From Flavimaricola sp. (lineage in GTDB: Bacteria; Pseudomonadota; Alphaproteobacteria; Rhodobacterales; Rhodobacteraceae), in assembly GCA_029255105.1 (NCBI GenBank), contig JAQWWH010000054.1:1-64000 (forward strand): a stretch of 64,000 nucleotides of DNA, given 5' to 3'. Positions 1-9,434 of this stretch are shown piece by piece. The position numbers and the translations under genes were made by a program. Numbering within the stretch: the stretch's first letter is position 1; every line of letters begins with the position of its first letter. The notes under the pieces are model-generated. The model did not search any database, was not told the DNA's origin, and worked only from the letters and a program-made list of their open reading frames with translations.

Positions 1-1091
1 CCATCCGCCACAAGATAGACGCCGAATTCACCCTTGGGCGCCTCGACGGCGGCATAGACCTCGCCTGCAGGGACGTGGAAGCCTTCGGTGTAAAGCTTGA
101 AATGGTGAATCAGCGCCTCCATCGAGGTCTTCATCTCACCGCGTGTCGGCGGGGTCATCTTGCCCCGGGCCATGATATCACCCTTCTCATGGCGCAGCTT
201 TTCGCAGGCCTGATTGATGATCTTCACGCTTTCGCGCATCTCGGCCATGCGGCACAGGTAGCGGTCATAACAATCGCCGTTCTTTCCGACCGGGATCTGG
301 AAGTCGAACTCGTCATAGCATTCATAAGGCTGGGCGCGACGCAGGTCCCAGGGCAGGCCCGACCCACGCACCATCACGCCGGAAAAGCCCCAATCCTGAA
401 TCTCTTGCTCGCTCACCACGCCGATGTCGCAGTTGCGCTGCTTGAAAATGCGGTTCTCGGTGAGCAGGCCGTCGATGTCGTCCAGCAACTTGAGGAAGGG
501 CACGGTCCAGGCGTCGATATCCTCGATCAGCTCGGGCGGCAGGTCCTGATGGACGCCACCAGGGCGAAAGTAGGCGGCGTGCAGGCGGGCGCCACAGGCC
601 CGCTCGTAGAACACCATCAGCTTTTCACGTTCCTCAAAGCCCCAAAGCGGCGGTGTCAGGGCGCCCACGTCCATGGCCTGCGTCGTCACGTTCAGAAGAT
701 GCGACAGGATGCGACCGATCTCGGAATAAAGAACACGGATCAGCGACGCCCGGCGCGGCACTTCGGTGCCGGTCAGCTTTTCAATCGCCAGACACCAGGC
801 ATGTTCCTGATTCATCGGGGCCACATAGTCGAGGCGGTCGAAATACGGCAGGTTCTGCAGGTACGTCCGGCTTTCCATCAGCTTTTCGGTGCCACGGTGC
901 AAAAGCCCGATATGGGGATCGCACCGTTCCACGATCTCGCCGTCCAGTTCAAGCACGAGGCGCAGCACGCCGTGTGCAGCCGGGTGCTGAGGCCCGAAGT
1001 TGATGTTGAAGTTGCGGATCTTCTGCTCGCCGGTCAGCGCGTCGGACGATCCGTCGTCATAGGTATTGCGCCGAATATCACCGTCCATCAT
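1..1091 (-). CDS. nuoD: NADH-quinone oxidoreductase subunit D (partial, C-terminus cut by window edge)
   Basis: This is the 49-kDa subunit of respiratory complex I, a peripheral-arm protein that helps form the quinone site. Reading the minus strand from the ATG at 1091 gives a protein beginning [13 protein letters not shown] and continuing through [15 protein letters not shown] and [11 protein letters not shown], which are characteristic of NuoD. About 363 codons are visible; the family is usually a little over 400 residues, so only the end is missing. The first ATG overlaps the stop of the preceding sulfotransferase gene (ATGA, 1088-1091), so the two are probably translationally coupled. A second ATG at 1088 is an equally possible start. 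Confidence 0.95.
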   Translation of the reverse strand, partial: MMDGDIRRNTYDDGSSDALTGEQKIRNFNINFGPQHPAAHGVLRLVLELDGEIVERCDPHIGLLHRGTEKLMESRTYLQNLPYFDRLDYVAPMNQEHAWCLAIEKLTGTEVPRRASLIRVLYSEIGRILSHLLNVTTQAMDVGALTPPLWGFEEREKLMVFYERACGARLHAAYFRPGGVHQDLPPELIEDIDAWTVPFLKLLDDIDGLLTENRIFKQRNCDIGVVSEQEIQDWGFSGVMVRGSGLPWDLRRAQPYECYDEFDFQIPVGKNGDCYDRYLCRMAEMRESVKIINQACEKLRHEKGDIMARGKMTPPTRGEMKTSMEALIHHFKLYTEGFHVPAGEVYAAVEAPKGEFGVYLVAD

Positions 1092-1984
1092 GCCTTTGCC
1101 CTCGCAAGGTTGTGCTGCCAGTTTTGCGGCAGCGGGCCCATCTCGCGGGCCGCCCATTCGTAGTGCGTCTTTAGAAAGCCCAGCGCCTGCTGTTCAAGAT
1201 CGGGGCGCATGGTGGCCTTTGGTCCTGCGTGGACCCGGTTCTCGCCGTCCACCGCTGTCGGCTCAAGACAAAGAAAGCGGCACATGGCTGTCCATCCCTC
1301 GGTCCGGAACAGACGCTCGCAGAATTCGACCCGCAACTGCGAGGCCGGAACGATCCGGCGCAACCGCGCAACCGCCTGCGGATAATCGCCACGCTGCAGG
1401 ATGTGGGTCTCGTGCCCCTTGTTCAGGATGCGCCACAAAATGCCGTTGGCCTTGTCCTCGACAGCCTCATGGGACTGGCGCTGACGCTCTGCCTGCATGC
1501 GGATATGCGACCACAGGCGGGCCAGTGGATCGCGGACCAGATAGACCCACAGGGCGCCCGGCACCCTTGCAACCATCTGTGTCAGGGTTTCATCGGGCAG
1601 AATGGCGTAGCCCGGGGTCATGTCAGCGGCCAGACGATCAGCAGCCCCCTCACCCAGCCAATCCATATAGGCGCGGTCATCGGCACGGTCGGCGGCAAGC
1701 ACCCTTATCAGACGTTCCATGTCATCGATCCGGCGGGCCATATTGCGGACCTGCCAGTCACGCCCTGCGGCCTCAGCCTCGGAGGCCTGTTGGCGAAACT
1801 GGTCCAGCTTGCCCCGATAGGACGCAACCTGACGATCGCGGGCAACAAGATCGGTTGTGTCCCAGTAGTGCAGTTCCTTGACGGATTTCAACGCAGCGCC
1901 CGGATGATCATGCAGGGCACGATAAAGCCAGGACGTCCCCGCCTTGGTCGCACCGACACAGAACAAGAGGCGCGGGTCAGACAT
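1088..1984 (-). CDS. Sulfotransferase-family protein inside the nuo operon
   Basis: A 298-residue protein with sulfotransferase hallmarks. The N-terminal [14 protein letters not shown] (about residues 11-24) resembles the PAPS 5'-phosphosulfate loop, and [14 protein letters not shown] in the middle resembles the 3'-phosphate-binding motif (RDP..R..S). The family transfers sulfate from PAPS to carbohydrates, lipids or proteins; the acceptor here cannot be inferred. There is no signal peptide, so it is probably cytoplasmic. The gene begins 2 nt after the nuoC stop and its own stop overlaps the nuoD start, so it must be cotranscribed with complex I. That position is not part of the usual nuoA-B-C-D order. 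It could also bind a nucleotide without being a sulfotransferase. Confidence 0.82.
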   Translation of the reverse strand: MSDPRLLFCVGATKAGTSWLYRALHDHPGAALKSVKELHYWDTTDLVARDRQVASYRGKLDQFRQQASEAEAAGRDWQVRNMARRIDDMERLIRVLAADRADDRAYMDWLGEGAADRLAADMTPGYAILPDETLTQMVARVPGALWVYLVRDPLARLWSHIRMQAERQRQSHEAVEDKANGILWRILNKGHETHILQRGDYPQAVARLRRIVPASQLRVEFCERLFRTEGWTAMCRFLCLEPTAVDGENRVHAGPKATMRPDLEQQALGFLKTHYEWAAREMGPLPQNWQHNLARAKA

Positions 1985-1986
1985 GG

Positions 1987-2589
1987 TCAGCCCTTGGCCT
2001 TCTCATCGCCGGGCATGACGTATTGGGCGCCTTCCCACGGGCTCATGAAATCGAATTGGCGGTATTCCTGTACCAGGCTCACCGGCTCGTAGACGACGCG
2101 CTTTTGCACTTCGTCATAACGGACCTCGGTATAGCCGGTCGTCGGGAAATCCTTGCGCAGCGGGTGACCCCGAAAGCCGTAGTCGGTCAGCAGGCGGCGC
2201 AGGTCCGGATGGCCCGAGAACAGGATGCCGAACATGTCGAACACTTCGCGCTCGAACCAGTTGGCGCTGGGGTGAATGCTCACGATGGATGGAACCATGT
2301 CCTCCTCGCGCACTTGCACCCTCAGGCGGATCCGCTGGTTCTGATACATCGACAGAAAGTGGTAGACGACGTCAAACCGTTTGGCCCGGCCGGGGTAGTC
2401 CACCGCTGTAATGTCAACGAGCGACGAAAAGCGGCAGGACCCGTCGGTCCGAAGAAACTCGACAAAGCCGACAAGGTTCGACAGGGCAACCGTCACCGTC
2501 AGCTCGTCAAATGCGACCTCCCAGGACAGGACACAATCGGTCCGCTTCAGCTCCAGATGCGCGCCAAGTTCGTTCAGGGCTTCCGACAT
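1987..2589 (-). CDS. nuoC: NADH-quinone oxidoreductase subunit C
   Basis: This is the 30-kDa subunit of complex I (200 residues, normal for a separate NuoC). The family signature region is visible in the C-terminal half as [24 protein letters not shown], quoted here in two parts: [13 protein letters not shown] and [15 protein letters not shown], followed by GHPLRKDFP. The protein is cytoplasmic and sits in the peripheral arm with NuoB and NuoD. Upstream is nuoB (24 bp gap); downstream the next start codon is only 2 nt away but belongs to the sulfotransferase gene rather than nuoD. Confidence 0.97.
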   Translation of the reverse strand: MSEALNELGAHLELKRTDCVLSWEVAFDELTVTVALSNLVGFVEFLRTDGSCRFSSLVDITAVDYPGRAKRFDVVYHFLSMYQNQRIRLRVQVREEDMVPSIVSIHPSANWFEREVFDMFGILFSGHPDLRRLLTDYGFRGHPLRKDFPTTGYTEVRYDEVQKRVVYEPVSLVQEYRQFDFMSPWEGAQYVMPGDEKAKG

Positions 2590-2613
2590 GGGTATTCCTT
2601 CCTGGCCAGTGAC

Positions 2614-3500
<887 letters not shown>

Positions 3501-3651
3501 GGTGCGGGATCCTTTCCTGCCAGGGCGCATCGCATCGCGCCCGAACGGCTTGTCTGTTGGCTGATGCGACACTTACCCCCCACCCCCGACAGGGTCAACC
3601 GAGGCTGTGTCGCAGGCGCAGCATTTTCGGATCAAATCCCCGCAACATTTC

Positions 3652-3729
3652 GGCCAACAACAGGGGCCAACGTTTATGGCCGACTTCTGGAGCCAACGTA
3701 TCGGGCCAGGTTCCTTGGCCAACCTCTTC
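3652..3729. repeat. Six tandem copies of a 13-bp repeat, core GGCCAAC
   Basis: Counting from 3652, the 7-mer GGCCAAC or a close variant recurs exactly every 13 bp: GGCCAAC (3652), GGCCAAC (3665), GGCCGAC (3678), AGCCAAC (3691), GGCCAGG (3704), GGCCAAC (3717). The remaining six positions of each unit are poorly conserved apart from a frequent T at the ninth. A seventh, decayed unit (GGATAAC) may follow at 3730. The array lies about 150-230 bp upstream of nuoA. It could be a set of protein-binding sites or a decaying minisatellite. Confidence 0.75.
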
Positions 3730-3737
3730 GGATAACA

Positions 3738-3778
3738 AATATCCCGGGGGGGGCCGCAGGCGGGGGGCAGCGCCCCCC
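3738..3778. repeat. AAATATCCC extragenic hairpin element, copy 1
   Basis: The stretch begins AAATATCCC, runs into a G tract and ends with a perfect hairpin: GGGGGGC (3762-3768), a 3-nt loop and GCCCCCC (3772-3778). The same AAATATCCC plus G-tract plus hairpin arrangement occurs at 15993-16040, and in inverted orientation at 54575-54607. It lies about 80 bp past the stop of the convergent-side GNAT gene, so it may act as a terminator or as a mobile extragenic element. I recall similar sequences being frequent in Rhodobacteraceae intergenic regions, which could not be checked here. Confidence 0.6.
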
Positions 3779-3857
3779 TGTCCGATCAGAGGTCAGGTAC
3801 GACCGGCATCCTTTCCCAACCGATCTCCCAGTCAGGTTTGCGCCGGTCAACGATGCC

Positions 3858-4541
3858 CTAGCGGGTCAGCCGTTCGGACCCGATGCTGAAGATATCCGTC
3901 ACGTGCCCGCCGTCGTGTGATAGACCACAGGCGGCAATCATCGCACGCGAGGGGGCGTTGTCAGGAGCGACGAATTCGGTGACCTGCGTCCAGCCAAGCG
4001 GGCCCTGGCTGTCGCGCAGCACAAGCGCGTTGGCCAGTTTGCCAAGAGCCTTGCCCCGCGCCTCGTCCGCCACACAAACGAGTCCGGCAAAAGTCGTCTT
4101 TCCCAAGCGCCCGGCAGGATGAAAGAACATTCCCGCATAGGCGGAGGCCATGAGTTGCCCGACATCATCCCGGATCAGGATGGTGCGCGCCGGTGCAAGC
4201 TCTCCTGTCATGGCATGGGCGGGGTTAGGCGACACGCCGCTAGCGTGGCAAAGGGTCTGGACCTCGTCAATCTCGGCTTCGGTCGGGGCGCCGCTGGACA
4301 TCGCCGTCCAGCCCGCGGGCAAGGTGACTGAGGCGATGACCCATTCGCAGGCGGGCAGGACGTCCTCTGCCCGGCCCAGAAAGGCGTCACATCGGTGATA
4401 CTGCCATCCGGGTGGAAACTCTTGCAAGACAGCCTCGCCGGACCGTTCCGGCGCCATCACCGGCAGGCACAGGAATCCGTCCTCTTCGGCGATGGCCCGG
4501 GCCAGCGGCCATGTGTCGGGCGTCGGGCGTCGGGTCGACAT
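3858..4541 (-). CDS. GNAT-family N-acetyltransferase
   Basis: A 227-residue protein whose C-terminal half looks like a GNAT fold. The acetyl-CoA-binding segment is RGKALGK (residues 162-168) after the strand FAGLVCVADE, and a typical late helix motif NAPSRAMIAACG follows (about 195-206). The N-terminal half has no recognisable motif and may be a degenerate second GNAT unit. No substrate can be assigned. It is presumably cytoplasmic. It starts at ATG 4541 and is followed on the same strand by nothing until nuoA. Upstream is a possible 28-residue small gene and then the aminotransferase. Confidence 0.75.
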   Translation of the reverse strand: MSTRRPTPDTWPLARAIAEEDGFLCLPVMAPERSGEAVLQEFPPGWQYHRCDAFLGRAEDVLPACEWVIASVTLPAGWTAMSSGAPTEAEIDEVQTLCHASGVSPNPAHAMTGELAPARTILIRDDVGQLMASAYAGMFFHPAGRLGKTTFAGLVCVADEARGKALGKLANALVLRDSQGPLGWTQVTEFVAPDNAPSRAMIAACGLSHDGGHVTDIFSIGSERLTR

Positions 4542-4569
4542 ACAGCATGACCCTTTCCCCGCTACTGAT

Positions 4570-4656
4570 CTAGGGGCTGTCCTTCAGCTCTGTGGCACGC
4601 TTGCGGATCCGCTTTTGCAGGGCAATTGCGCTATCGCTCCCCATGTAGTCGGCCAT
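4570..4656 (-). CDS. Possible 28-residue small protein
   Basis: The minus strand from ATG 4656 reads MADYMGSDSAIALQKRIRKR and ends ATELKDSP with a TAG at 4570-4572. A strong ribosome-binding site (AGGGAG, 7-8 nt ahead) precedes the ATG, which is the main reason to list it. It lies between the aminotransferase and GNAT genes on the same strand, so it could be cotranscribed. The product is short, basic in the middle and has no recognised family. It may be a chance frame. Confidence 0.35.
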   Translation of the reverse strand: MADYMGSDSAIALQKRIRKRATELKDSP

Positions 4657-4688
4657 TTCGATTCTCCCTGCCCTCTGATCCGTGCACC

Positions 4689-5897
4689 CTATTCGGCAGC
4701 TTGCGCCCTGGCTTGCCAGACTGCGCCGACCTCAGCGCGGATGATCCGGGCGATCAGTTCACAGTCCTCAAGGCTGAAGGTCAGGGGCAGGCGCATGTCG
4801 ACCAGCCCGGCCAACAGCCTGTCGGTCTGGGGCAAGGGGGCCGACGGGGCATAGCGCCAGCTGTCATAGCGCGAGGTGAAGCCCTTGGGCTCTGCCGCGC
4901 CGAACCACTTCAGCTCGACCCCGCGGTCAAGGCAGCGGGCCAGCACGTCCTGAACCGCCTCTGCGGACCAGTCGGGCAACACGAACTGAAAGGACGAGGC
5001 GACAAAGGCCTCGGCTGCGGGCCGCTGGATCAGGCGCAGGCCGGGCCTGTCGCGCAGGCCTGCCTCCATCACCCGGTACCGGGCATTCCAGCGGGCAGCC
5101 TGTTCGGGCAGGGCACGCAGCTGGGGGCGCAGGATCGCGGCCCGAAGGTTGTCCATCCGGCCCGAGATATTGGGCGTCTCATACTTGACCTGAGCATAGG
5201 CCTCGGGCGGCGGTCCGGCCCGGTGGCGATCGTAGAGCATGTAGCTGCCCGACAGCACGATGGCGCGGGCCATGGCCTCGGCATCGTCTGACACAGCAAA
5301 GCCGCCCTCGCCGGAATTCACATGTTTGTAGGTCTGGGTGGAATAGCAGCCGAACTTGCCGAACCGGCCCGAAGGCGTGCCGTTCCAGGCGGCCCCCATG
5401 GTATGGGCGCAATCCTCGATCACCGTGACCCCGGCCCCGTCACACAGGCGCATCAGCGCCTCCATGTCGCAGATATGGCCCCGCATATGGGACAACAGCA
5501 GGACGCGCGCCTGACCGATTTTGGCTGCCAGATCGTGCAGGTCGATGGTCAGGTCCTGCGTGACCTCTACAAAAATGGGCGTCGCCCCCACGGCAGCAAT
5601 CGCGCCGGGCACTGGCGCAAGGGTAAAGGCATTGGTCAGCACGGCATCGCCCGGCCCGACCCCGCAGGCCCGAAGGGCTGTGGTCATGGCCACCCCGCCC
5701 GAAGCCACGGCAAGACAGTATTTCGCCCCCACCTGCGCGGCGAACTCTTCTTCCAGCAGCGCCGCTTCCGCGACCTCGCCGGGGGCGGTGTTATAGCGGT
5801 GCAGGCGGCCATGCTGCATAACGGCCAAAGCGGCTGCGATCCCCTCTTCGGGGATCGGCTCTTGCTGGGTGAAACTGCCTTTGAACGTCTCGCGCAT
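4689..5897 (-). CDS. DegT/DnrJ/EryC1-family PLP-dependent aminotransferase
   Basis: A 402-residue fold-type I aminotransferase-like enzyme. The PLP-binding features are visible: EDCAHTMGAA (about 161-170), whose Asp holds the pyridine nitrogen, and the segment TQTYKHVNSGEGG with the probable Schiff-base Lys at about 191, matching the family's K-x-x-x-x-GEGG pattern. Such enzymes aminate keto-sugars or similar metabolites, but some have lost catalysis; no sugar pathway genes adjoin it. I start at ATG 5897 (MRETFKGSF). The ATG at 5921 is possible, while the longer frame to 6398 only overlaps the divergent PrpD gene. No good ribosome-binding site is seen at either start. Confidence 0.85.
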   Translation of the reverse strand: MRETFKGSFTQQEPIPEEGIAAALAVMQHGRLHRYNTAPGEVAEAALLEEEFAAQVGAKYCLAVASGGVAMTTALRACGVGPGDAVLTNAFTLAPVPGAIAAVGATPIFVEVTQDLTIDLHDLAAKIGQARVLLLSHMRGHICDMEALMRLCDGAGVTVIEDCAHTMGAAWNGTPSGRFGKFGCYSTQTYKHVNSGEGGFAVSDDAEAMARAIVLSGSYMLYDRHRAGPPPEAYAQVKYETPNISGRMDNLRAAILRPQLRALPEQAARWNARYRVMEAGLRDRPGLRLIQRPAAEAFVASSFQFVLPDWSAEAVQDVLARCLDRGVELKWFGAAEPKGFTSRYDSWRYAPSAPLPQTDRLLAGLVDMRLPLTFSLEDCELIARIIRAEVGAVWQARAQAAE

Positions 5898-6003
5898 GGG
5901 GTGATTGTGCGCCGGGTCCATCGGGTCGTCAATGACGTCCCGCGACGCGCTGATGTCGCAACCATCAAAGACGGGCACCGGGCAAAGGGACAGGCTCAAG
6001 GGC

Positions 6004-7320
6004 ATGACTGACCCGGTTTCCTTCATCCACGACCTGCGCTGGAACGACCTGCCCCCAGAGGTGCAGGAGAGGACGACCCTGTGCCTTCTGGACCTGTGCG
6101 GGGTCGGACTTGGCGGGGCGGACCTGCCTGCGGCCCGCATCATTGCCGGACATGCCCAAAGCCAGTTTGGCGGCACGTTGCGCCTGCCCTTCCACTCCGG
6201 CACAGCCGGCGCGGCGGGCGTTGCCCTTGTCGCCGGTTGCACCATTGATGCCCTTGACGGACACGATGGACACAACCTGACCAAGGGCCATGTGGGCTGC
6301 GGATCGCTGGCCGGGATCCTTGGCCTTGCCCAACATTGCGGGGTGACCGAAGGCCAAGAGGTGCTGACCGCCCTTGCCCTTGGGTACGAACTGGGCACAC
6401 GGCTTGGTGCCTCGCTGCATGCCAGCGTGCCCGACTATCATACCTCGGGCGCATGGGTGGCCATTGCGGCGGCCGGGATCGGCGCCCGGATGATGGGTCT
6501 GGACCGTGACACAACCCGCCATGCCCTCGGTATCGCCGAATATCACGGACCGCGCAGTCAGATGATGCGCTGCATTGATGCGCCGACGATGGTCAAGGAT
6601 GGCTCGGGCTGGGGCGCGATGACGGGCGTATCGGCCGCTGTTCTGGCGCAAGCGGGCTTTACCGGCGCCCCTGCCCTGCTGATCGAGCGGGATACCGATT
6701 GGTCCGGCCTTGGCCGGGACTGGGCGGCGATGGAGCAATATTTCAAACCCTACCCCGTCTGCCGTTGGGCACAGGCCCCGATCGAAGGGGTTCTTGCGCT
6801 GCGCCGCGCGCATGGGCTGACCTCTCGGGACGTGGCCCGGATCACGGTCGAGACGTTTCACGAATCGATCCGGCTGGCGACCCGCCGGCCCGTTGCGGCG
6901 GATGCGGCCCAATATTCAACCTCGTTCCCTTGTGCCGTCGCCATGGTCCAGGGCGACATCCGCCCGCAGGACCTGACCGGGGCCGCGCTGTCAGAGCCTG
7001 AGGTGCTGCGCCTGTCCGACACCATGCAGTTTGTCGAAAATGCCGCCGCCAACGCTGCCTTTCCCGCCCGGCGGCTGGCCCGGGTCACGCTTGAGTTGAC
7101 GAACGGCACCCAACATACCAGCGACTGGTTGCAGCCCCGATGGGACGCAACCGCCCCGCCGACCAAAGCCGAGCTGGTGGACAAGTACCGCACCCTTGCC
7201 AGTGCCGCAGCCCCCGACGGCGCCAAGGCGATCGAGGCGGCTGTCTTTGCCCTCGCCTCAGGCCCGTTTGAGCCTCTGCTGCGCCTTTTGTGTCAAAGCC
7301 CCAGCGCGTCGACGACCTGA
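6004..7320 (+). CDS. MmgE/PrpD family protein
   Basis: A 438-residue protein of the MmgE/PrpD family, which includes 2-methylcitrate dehydratase and cis-aconitate decarboxylase. Family features are the early LCLLDLCGVGLGG, the GCTIDALDGHDGHN segment with His/Asp residues, KGHVGCGS and the later KPYPVCRWAQAPIEG. The ATG at 6004 (MTDPVSF) is taken as start, since the upstream extension overlaps the divergent aminotransferase. None of the other methylcitrate-cycle genes is nearby, so the substrate is open; many family members are annotated only by similarity. Its last 28 bp overlap the end of the convergent phosphatase gene. Confidence 0.85.
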   Translation: MTDPVSFIHDLRWNDLPPEVQERTTLCLLDLCGVGLGGADLPAARIIAGHAQSQFGGTLRLPFHSGTAGAAGVALVAGCTIDALDGHDGHNLTKGHVGCGSLAGILGLAQHCGVTEGQEVLTALALGYELGTRLGASLHASVPDYHTSGAWVAIAAAGIGARMMGLDRDTTRHALGIAEYHGPRSQMMRCIDAPTMVKDGSGWGAMTGVSAAVLAQAGFTGAPALLIERDTDWSGLGRDWAAMEQYFKPYPVCRWAQAPIEGVLALRRAHGLTSRDVARITVETFHESIRLATRRPVAADAAQYSTSFPCAVAMVQGDIRPQDLTGAALSEPEVLRLSDTMQFVENAAANAAFPARRLARVTLELTNGTQHTSDWLQPRWDATAPPTKAELVDKYRTLASAAAPDGAKAIEAAVFALASGPFEPLLRLLCQSPSASTT

Positions 7321-7955
7321 ACCAGATCATCGAAGTGGTGCAACAGCGCCTCGGGCCGCAGGGCCGCCATATCGCCCCCCGCCGGACCAAAGGTCACAAG
7401 GATCGACGGGACACCGGCGGCGGCAGATGTCTTGCGATCGGTATCGCTGTCGCCCACCAGACAGGACCGGGCCGGGTCGCCGCCAGCCCGGCGGATGGCC
7501 TCGACCAAGGGGGCTGCATCGGGCTTGCGCACCGGCAGCGTATCGGCCCCGACGAGCGAGGCGAAGGCATCGCGCACGCCCATGCGCACCAGCAACTCCT
7601 GCGCCAACCCCTCGGGCTTGTTCGTGCAGATGCCAACGGCATAGCCAGCCGCGCCAAGGGCGGCCACCGCCTCCATCGCGCCGGGATACAGGGTGGTATG
7701 GGTGTCGATCGCCTCGGAATATGCTGCAAGCAGGGGCTGATACTGGCGGTCGACCTCCTCGGGTCCATGGCTCCCAGTGCGCGAAAAGCCCAGCGTCAGC
7801 ATGGCCCGCCCGCCACGCAGGGCGGTGCCAGCATCAGCCACCGGGTCAAGCACATCGCCAAGGCCCAGCGCCCGAAAGCGGCTGTTGGCCGCAGCGATCA
7901 GGTCGCGGCTTGTGTCCATCAGGGTCCCGTCGAGGTCAAAAATCACTGTGCGCAT
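7293..7955 (-). CDS. gph: HAD-superfamily phosphatase, phosphoglycolate phosphatase-like
   Basis: A 220-residue HAD subfamily IA hydrolase. Motif I is FDLDGT (nucleophile Asp7, acid Asp9), motif II is in GICTNKPEG, and motifs III/IV are the Lys of VRKPDAAP and the VGDSDTD acidic pair. An alpha-helical cap lies between motifs I and II. The closest described role is phosphoglycolate phosphatase, which salvages the glycolate phosphate formed during DNA repair or oxygenase activity, though HAD substrates are hard to predict. It is divergent from glmU across about 120 bp, and its end overlaps the prpD-like gene. The ATG at 7955 is the only start that keeps FDLDGT near the N-terminus. Confidence 0.8.
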   Translation of the reverse strand: MRTVIFDLDGTLMDTSRDLIAAANSRFRALGLGDVLDPVADAGTALRGGRAMLTLGFSRTGSHGPEEVDRQYQPLLAAYSEAIDTHTTLYPGAMEAVAALGAAGYAVGICTNKPEGLAQELLVRMGVRDAFASLVGADTLPVRKPDAAPLVEAIRRAGGDPARSCLVGDSDTDRKTSAAAGVPSILVTFGPAGGDMAALRPEALLHHFDDLVQVVDALGL

Positions 7956-8077
7956 GCCGCTCTCCTTTGGCGCCCTCTGTAACGATGCGTAAACTGATGT
8001 GAAGCCCTTGCCGCTTGCGATATGAGGGTCCCTGTGGTGAAGAAGGCCAAAAGAGGCCGGCAGAAGGCAGGGCAGCA

Positions 8078-9433
8078 ATGGATATAAGCGCGATCATACT
8101 GGCAGCAGGTCAGGGGACACGGATGAACTCCGAACAGCCCAAGGTTCTGCACGAATTGGGCGGTGCCCCTTTGCTGGTCCATGCCTTGCGGTCGGCCGCA
8201 AGCCTTGAGCCCGCGCGAACAGTCGTCGTCGCCGGGGTCGGGGGTGATGCGGTCGAGGCTGCCGCTCGTGCGTGGGACCCCGATGTCGTGACCGTCCGGC
8301 AAGACGAACAGCTTGGCACCGGCCACGCCGTTCTTCAGGCGCGTCCTGCGCTTACGGATGCGGCGGGCGATGCCGTCATCCTTTATGGCGACACCCCCTT
8401 TATCCGCCCCGAAACGCTTGAAGCGATGCAAGAGGCGCGGGCGCATTTCGACATCGTTGTCCTTGGCTTTGACGTACCGGACCCAACGGCCCGCTATGGA
8501 CGGCTGGTCACCCGGGGCGACAGCCTTGAGGCGATCGTCGAATTCAAGGACGCGGATGACGACACCCGCGCCATCCCGCTGTGCAATTCCGGCGTCGTGA
8601 TGGCCAATGTCGCCATTCTCTTTACCCTTCTGGACGCCGTGACAAACGACAACGCCGCCGAAGAATACTACCTGACCGACATCGTCGGCATTGCCCGTTC
8701 AAAGGGTCTGACCGCCACCGTCGTCCGTTGTGACGAGGCCGAGACACTGGGCATCAACACGCGTGCAGAGCTTGCCGCCGCAGAGGCCGCTTTTCAAAGC
8801 CGTGCCCGGGCCGAGGCGATGGAAGATGGCGTTGGCTTTGTCGCCCCCGATACCGTGTACCTCGCCTATGACACCGTTCTGGGGCGTGACGCAGTGGTCG
8901 AGCCTAACGTCATCTTTGGCCCCGGCGTCACCGTCGAATCCGGTGCCCGCATTCGGGCGTTCTCGCACCTTGAAGGCTGCCATGTGTCGCGCGGCGCGAC
9001 TGTTGGCCCCTTTGCCCGTCTGCGGCCGGGGGCAGAACTGGCTGAGGATGTGCACATCGGCAACTTTGTCGAGATCAAGAATGCCCAGATCGACGAAGGG
9101 GCCAAGATCAACCACCTCAGCTATGTGGGCGACGCCTCGGTCGGGTCGAAGACCAACATCGGGGCAGGCACGATCACCTGCAATTATGACGGGGTGTTCA
9201 AGCATCGGACTACCATCGGCAAAGGCGTCTTTGTCGGGTCCAACACCATGCTTGTTGCCCCTGTGACCCTCGGCAACGACTCTATGACCGCCTCGGGCAC
9301 CGTGGTGACGGGCGATGTGCCCGCAGGCGATCTGGCCGTCGGTCGGGCCCGGCAAGTGAACAAGCCGGGGCTTGCCCGCAAGATGTTTGAACGGTTGCGC
9401 GCCGCCAAGGCCGCCAAAAGCAAAGGGGCCTGA
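8078..9433 (+). CDS. glmU: Bifunctional UDP-N-acetylglucosamine pyrophosphorylase / glucosamine-1-phosphate N-acetyltransferase
   Basis: GlmU makes UDP-GlcNAc, the precursor of peptidoglycan and lipid A. The N-terminal uridyltransferase domain has the nucleotide loop LAAGQGTRMNSEQPKVLH (from about residue 8) and YGDTPF with the metal-binding Asp. From about residue 250 a left-handed beta-helix follows, with hexapeptide repeats and the acetyltransferase segments KTNIGAGTITCNYDG and FVGSNTMLVAP. At 451 residues the length is normal. It starts at ATG 8078. Its stop is 1 nt before the glmS start, so the two form an operon for consecutive steps of amino-sugar synthesis. Confidence 0.97.
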   Translation: MDISAIILAAGQGTRMNSEQPKVLHELGGAPLLVHALRSAASLEPARTVVVAGVGGDAVEAAARAWDPDVVTVRQDEQLGTGHAVLQARPALTDAAGDAVILYGDTPFIRPETLEAMQEARAHFDIVVLGFDVPDPTARYGRLVTRGDSLEAIVEFKDADDDTRAIPLCNSGVVMANVAILFTLLDAVTNDNAAEEYYLTDIVGIARSKGLTATVVRCDEAETLGINTRAELAAAEAAFQSRARAEAMEDGVGFVAPDTVYLAYDTVLGRDAVVEPNVIFGPGVTVESGARIRAFSHLEGCHVSRGATVGPFARLRPGAELAEDVHIGNFVEIKNAQIDEGAKINHLSYVGDASVGSKTNIGAGTITCNYDGVFKHRTTIGKGVFVGSNTMLVAPVTLGNDSMTASGTVVTGDVPAGDLAVGRARQVNKPGLARKMFERLRAAKAAKSKGA

Positions 9434-9434
9434 C

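Larger units (their letters stand above)
3501..3857. other. Intergenic region upstream of the nuo operon, no gene seen
   Basis: About 357 bp lie between the nuoA start and the end of the GNAT gene. The nuo promoter should be here, but no clear -35/-10 pair stands out. Instead the stretch holds a 13-bp tandem array (3652-3729) and, further from nuoA, an AAATATCCC element with a G/C-rich hairpin (3738-3778). Short reading frames through it on the plus strand have no family resemblance and are probably chance. Confidence 0.7.

Noticed and set aside
5898-6398. N-terminal extension of the DegT aminotransferase to 6398
   Set aside because: It overlaps the divergent PrpD gene almost wholly in antisense and has no family similarity.
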